Of a DNA stretch of 64,000 bases, positions 63,200 through 64,000 are shown piece after piece. This stretch comes from JAPOXR01 sp963664715 (GTDB taxonomy: Bacteria; Pseudomonadota; Alphaproteobacteria; Rhodobacterales; Rhodobacteraceae). Numbering within the stretch: the first letter of the stretch is position 1; each line of letters opens with the position of its first letter. A program made the translations under genes and the position numbers. The stretch covers positions 372,001 to 436,000 of the forward strand of contig CAXXUY010000002.1 in the NCBI GenBank assembly GCA_963664715.2. The letters run 5' to 3'. The notes under the pieces were generated by a model. It worked only from the letters and a program-made list of their open reading frames with translations, was not told the DNA's origin and searched no databases.

Positions 63200-64000
63200 G
63201 TGCCGGCCTGTATGGGCTTGAAGTGCTTTGAGAGCTTGAGGCCCTGGCCCTGATAGTTTGAACCGGATCCCGTGCCATAGGGACTTTCAGGTCGCGCGGC
63301 CATTTTCTCGAAGATCAGGCGTCCGACGATCTGCCCATGCTCGAGCAGGAACGGAACTTCGTGGCATCTGACCTCAAGCACAGCCCGGGAGCCGGATCCT
63401 CCCGTTTCGCTGAAGCCGAAACCGGGATCGAAAAACCCGGCATAGTGAACCCGGAATTCACCTGCCATCGCAATATACGGCATCATCTCTGCCGCGAATT
63501 GGGGCGGAATACTGACGGATTCACGACTGACCAGGATATAGAAGGTCCCGGGGTCAAGAATGATCCGGCTGTTGTCGGCAAACACCGGTTCCCAGAATTC
63601 AGCGATTTCATAGGCACCGACATTTTCGATGTCGATGATTCCGGCATGTGGCCTGGCCTTGTAGCCAACCATGGCCCCCTGCCGGTCCAAGTCCACGGAA
63701 AAACCCAGACCGCCGTCGATTGAGGCCTTTCCCGCGACCAATCCGTACTCGTCATGCGCCTTCCTCAAGCTCGTATCAGTCAAGGCCGTATCCCCGCACC
63801 TGAACCGGATCTGGTTCAACCGGGATCCGGTCCGGACCTTGATCGAGAAGGATCGAGGACAAACCTCGGCATAGAGGGGTCCGCGATACCCGCTGTCCAC
63901 CCGGTCGAATTCCGTTCCTCCGTCCACGACCAGTCGGGTGAGTATGTCGAGTCTGCCTGTCGAGGACTTGGCATTGGCTGCTGCGCACACGGTGCCGTCG
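63196..64000 (-). CDS. dcd: 2'-deoxycytidine 5'-triphosphate deaminase, 5' end beyond window
   Basis: The gene continues past base 64000; 267 codons are present. NAKSSTGRLDILTRLVVDGG, then VDSGYRGPLYAEVCPRSFSI and VHYAGFFDPGFGFS, are typical of the long (about 360-residue) alphaproteobacterial dCTP deaminases, which make dUTP for dTMP synthesis. The frame is open to the edge with no obvious start, so the N-terminal domain lies outside. It converges on scpB, with 4 bp of overlap between the two stops. Confidence 0.88.
   Translation of the reverse strand, partial: DGTVCAAANAKSSTGRLDILTRLVVDGGTEFDRVDSGYRGPLYAEVCPRSFSIKVRTGSRLNQIRFRCGDTALTDTSLRKAHDEYGLVAGKASIDGGLGFSVDLDRQGAMVGYKARPHAGIIDIENVGAYEIAEFWEPVFADNSRIILDPGTFYILVSRESVSIPPQFAAEMMPYIAMAGEFRVHYAGFFDPGFGFSETGGSGSRAVLEVRCHEVPFLLEHGQIVGRLIFEKMAARPESPYGTGSGSNYQGQGLKLSKHFKPIQAGT

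Noticed and set aside
1..64000. CRISPR arrays, tRNA and rRNA genes
   Set aside because: No regularly spaced repeats and no cloverleaf or rRNA-like segments were noticed on either strand; a covariance-model scan would be needed to be certain.

Overview
The window looks like a moderately GC-rich alphaproteobacterial chromosome, most likely a Rhodobacterales (Rhodobacteraceae-like) lineage. This is inferred from gene content and order, not from a database search. Diagnostic blocks are lpxC-bamD-recN, bolA/J-domain gene/cobS/cobT, soxBDAG, ccmI, dksA-FAD monooxygenase-xth-erpA-dgt, and argS-SPOR gene-nagZ-scpA-scpB. No tRNA, rRNA or CRISPR array was recognised.

Layout. 1-2.5 kb: the 3' end of a dihydrolipoamide acyltransferase gene, a SorC-type sugar-responsive regulator, and about 1 kb of apparently decayed sequence. 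2.5-6.1 kb: lpxC, bamD and recN (lipid A synthesis, outer-membrane assembly, recombination repair). 6.1-12.2 kb: an M24 aminopeptidase, the cobaltochelatase subunits cobT and cobS, a J-domain protein and a BolA protein. 12.3-22.5 kb: a mobile-element graveyard between bolA and gatB. It contains two halves of an IS701-type transposase, a fragment of a DUF6431-type transposon end, a truncated PemK/MazF-like toxin, an intact Fic gene, and a helicase gene broken by an IS1182 element whose removal restores the reading frame exactly. It also has recombinase and beta-barrel remnants, a DDE transposase translationally coupled to a DNA adenine methylase, and an IS5 element with its target duplication.

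22.6-33.6 kb: gatB, a class I glutamine amidotransferase, a large autotransporter, a PcfJ-like protein, dusA, ruvX with a DUF1289 gene, and ccmI. 33.8-41.5 kb: heterotetrameric sarcosine oxidase soxBDAG followed by katG, which could remove the H2O2 that sarcosine oxidase makes. 41.7-48.3 kb: a small conserved-looking protein, then a second mobile island. This island has an IS630 copy with a TA duplication, a four-gene transposon (zinc-ribbon DUF6431-like protein, rve transposase, ExeA/TniB-like AAA ATPase, TOPRIM primase-like protein) with overlapping genes, and an IS5 copy. The first island holds a fragment of a relative of this transposon at 12.6-13.1 kb.

48.4-53.3 kb: galactonate catabolism (dgoK, dgoA), an overlapping M48 protease gene, and a GH2 beta-glycosidase. 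53.5-64 kb: housekeeping genes from a small membrane protein and dksA to scpB, ending in a partial dCTP deaminase gene that runs off the right edge.

The most interesting parts are the TOPRIM-carrying TniA/TniB-like transposon with its second fragment, the methylase-transposase coupled pair, and the Fic/toxin/helicase remnants nested between split IS701 halves.
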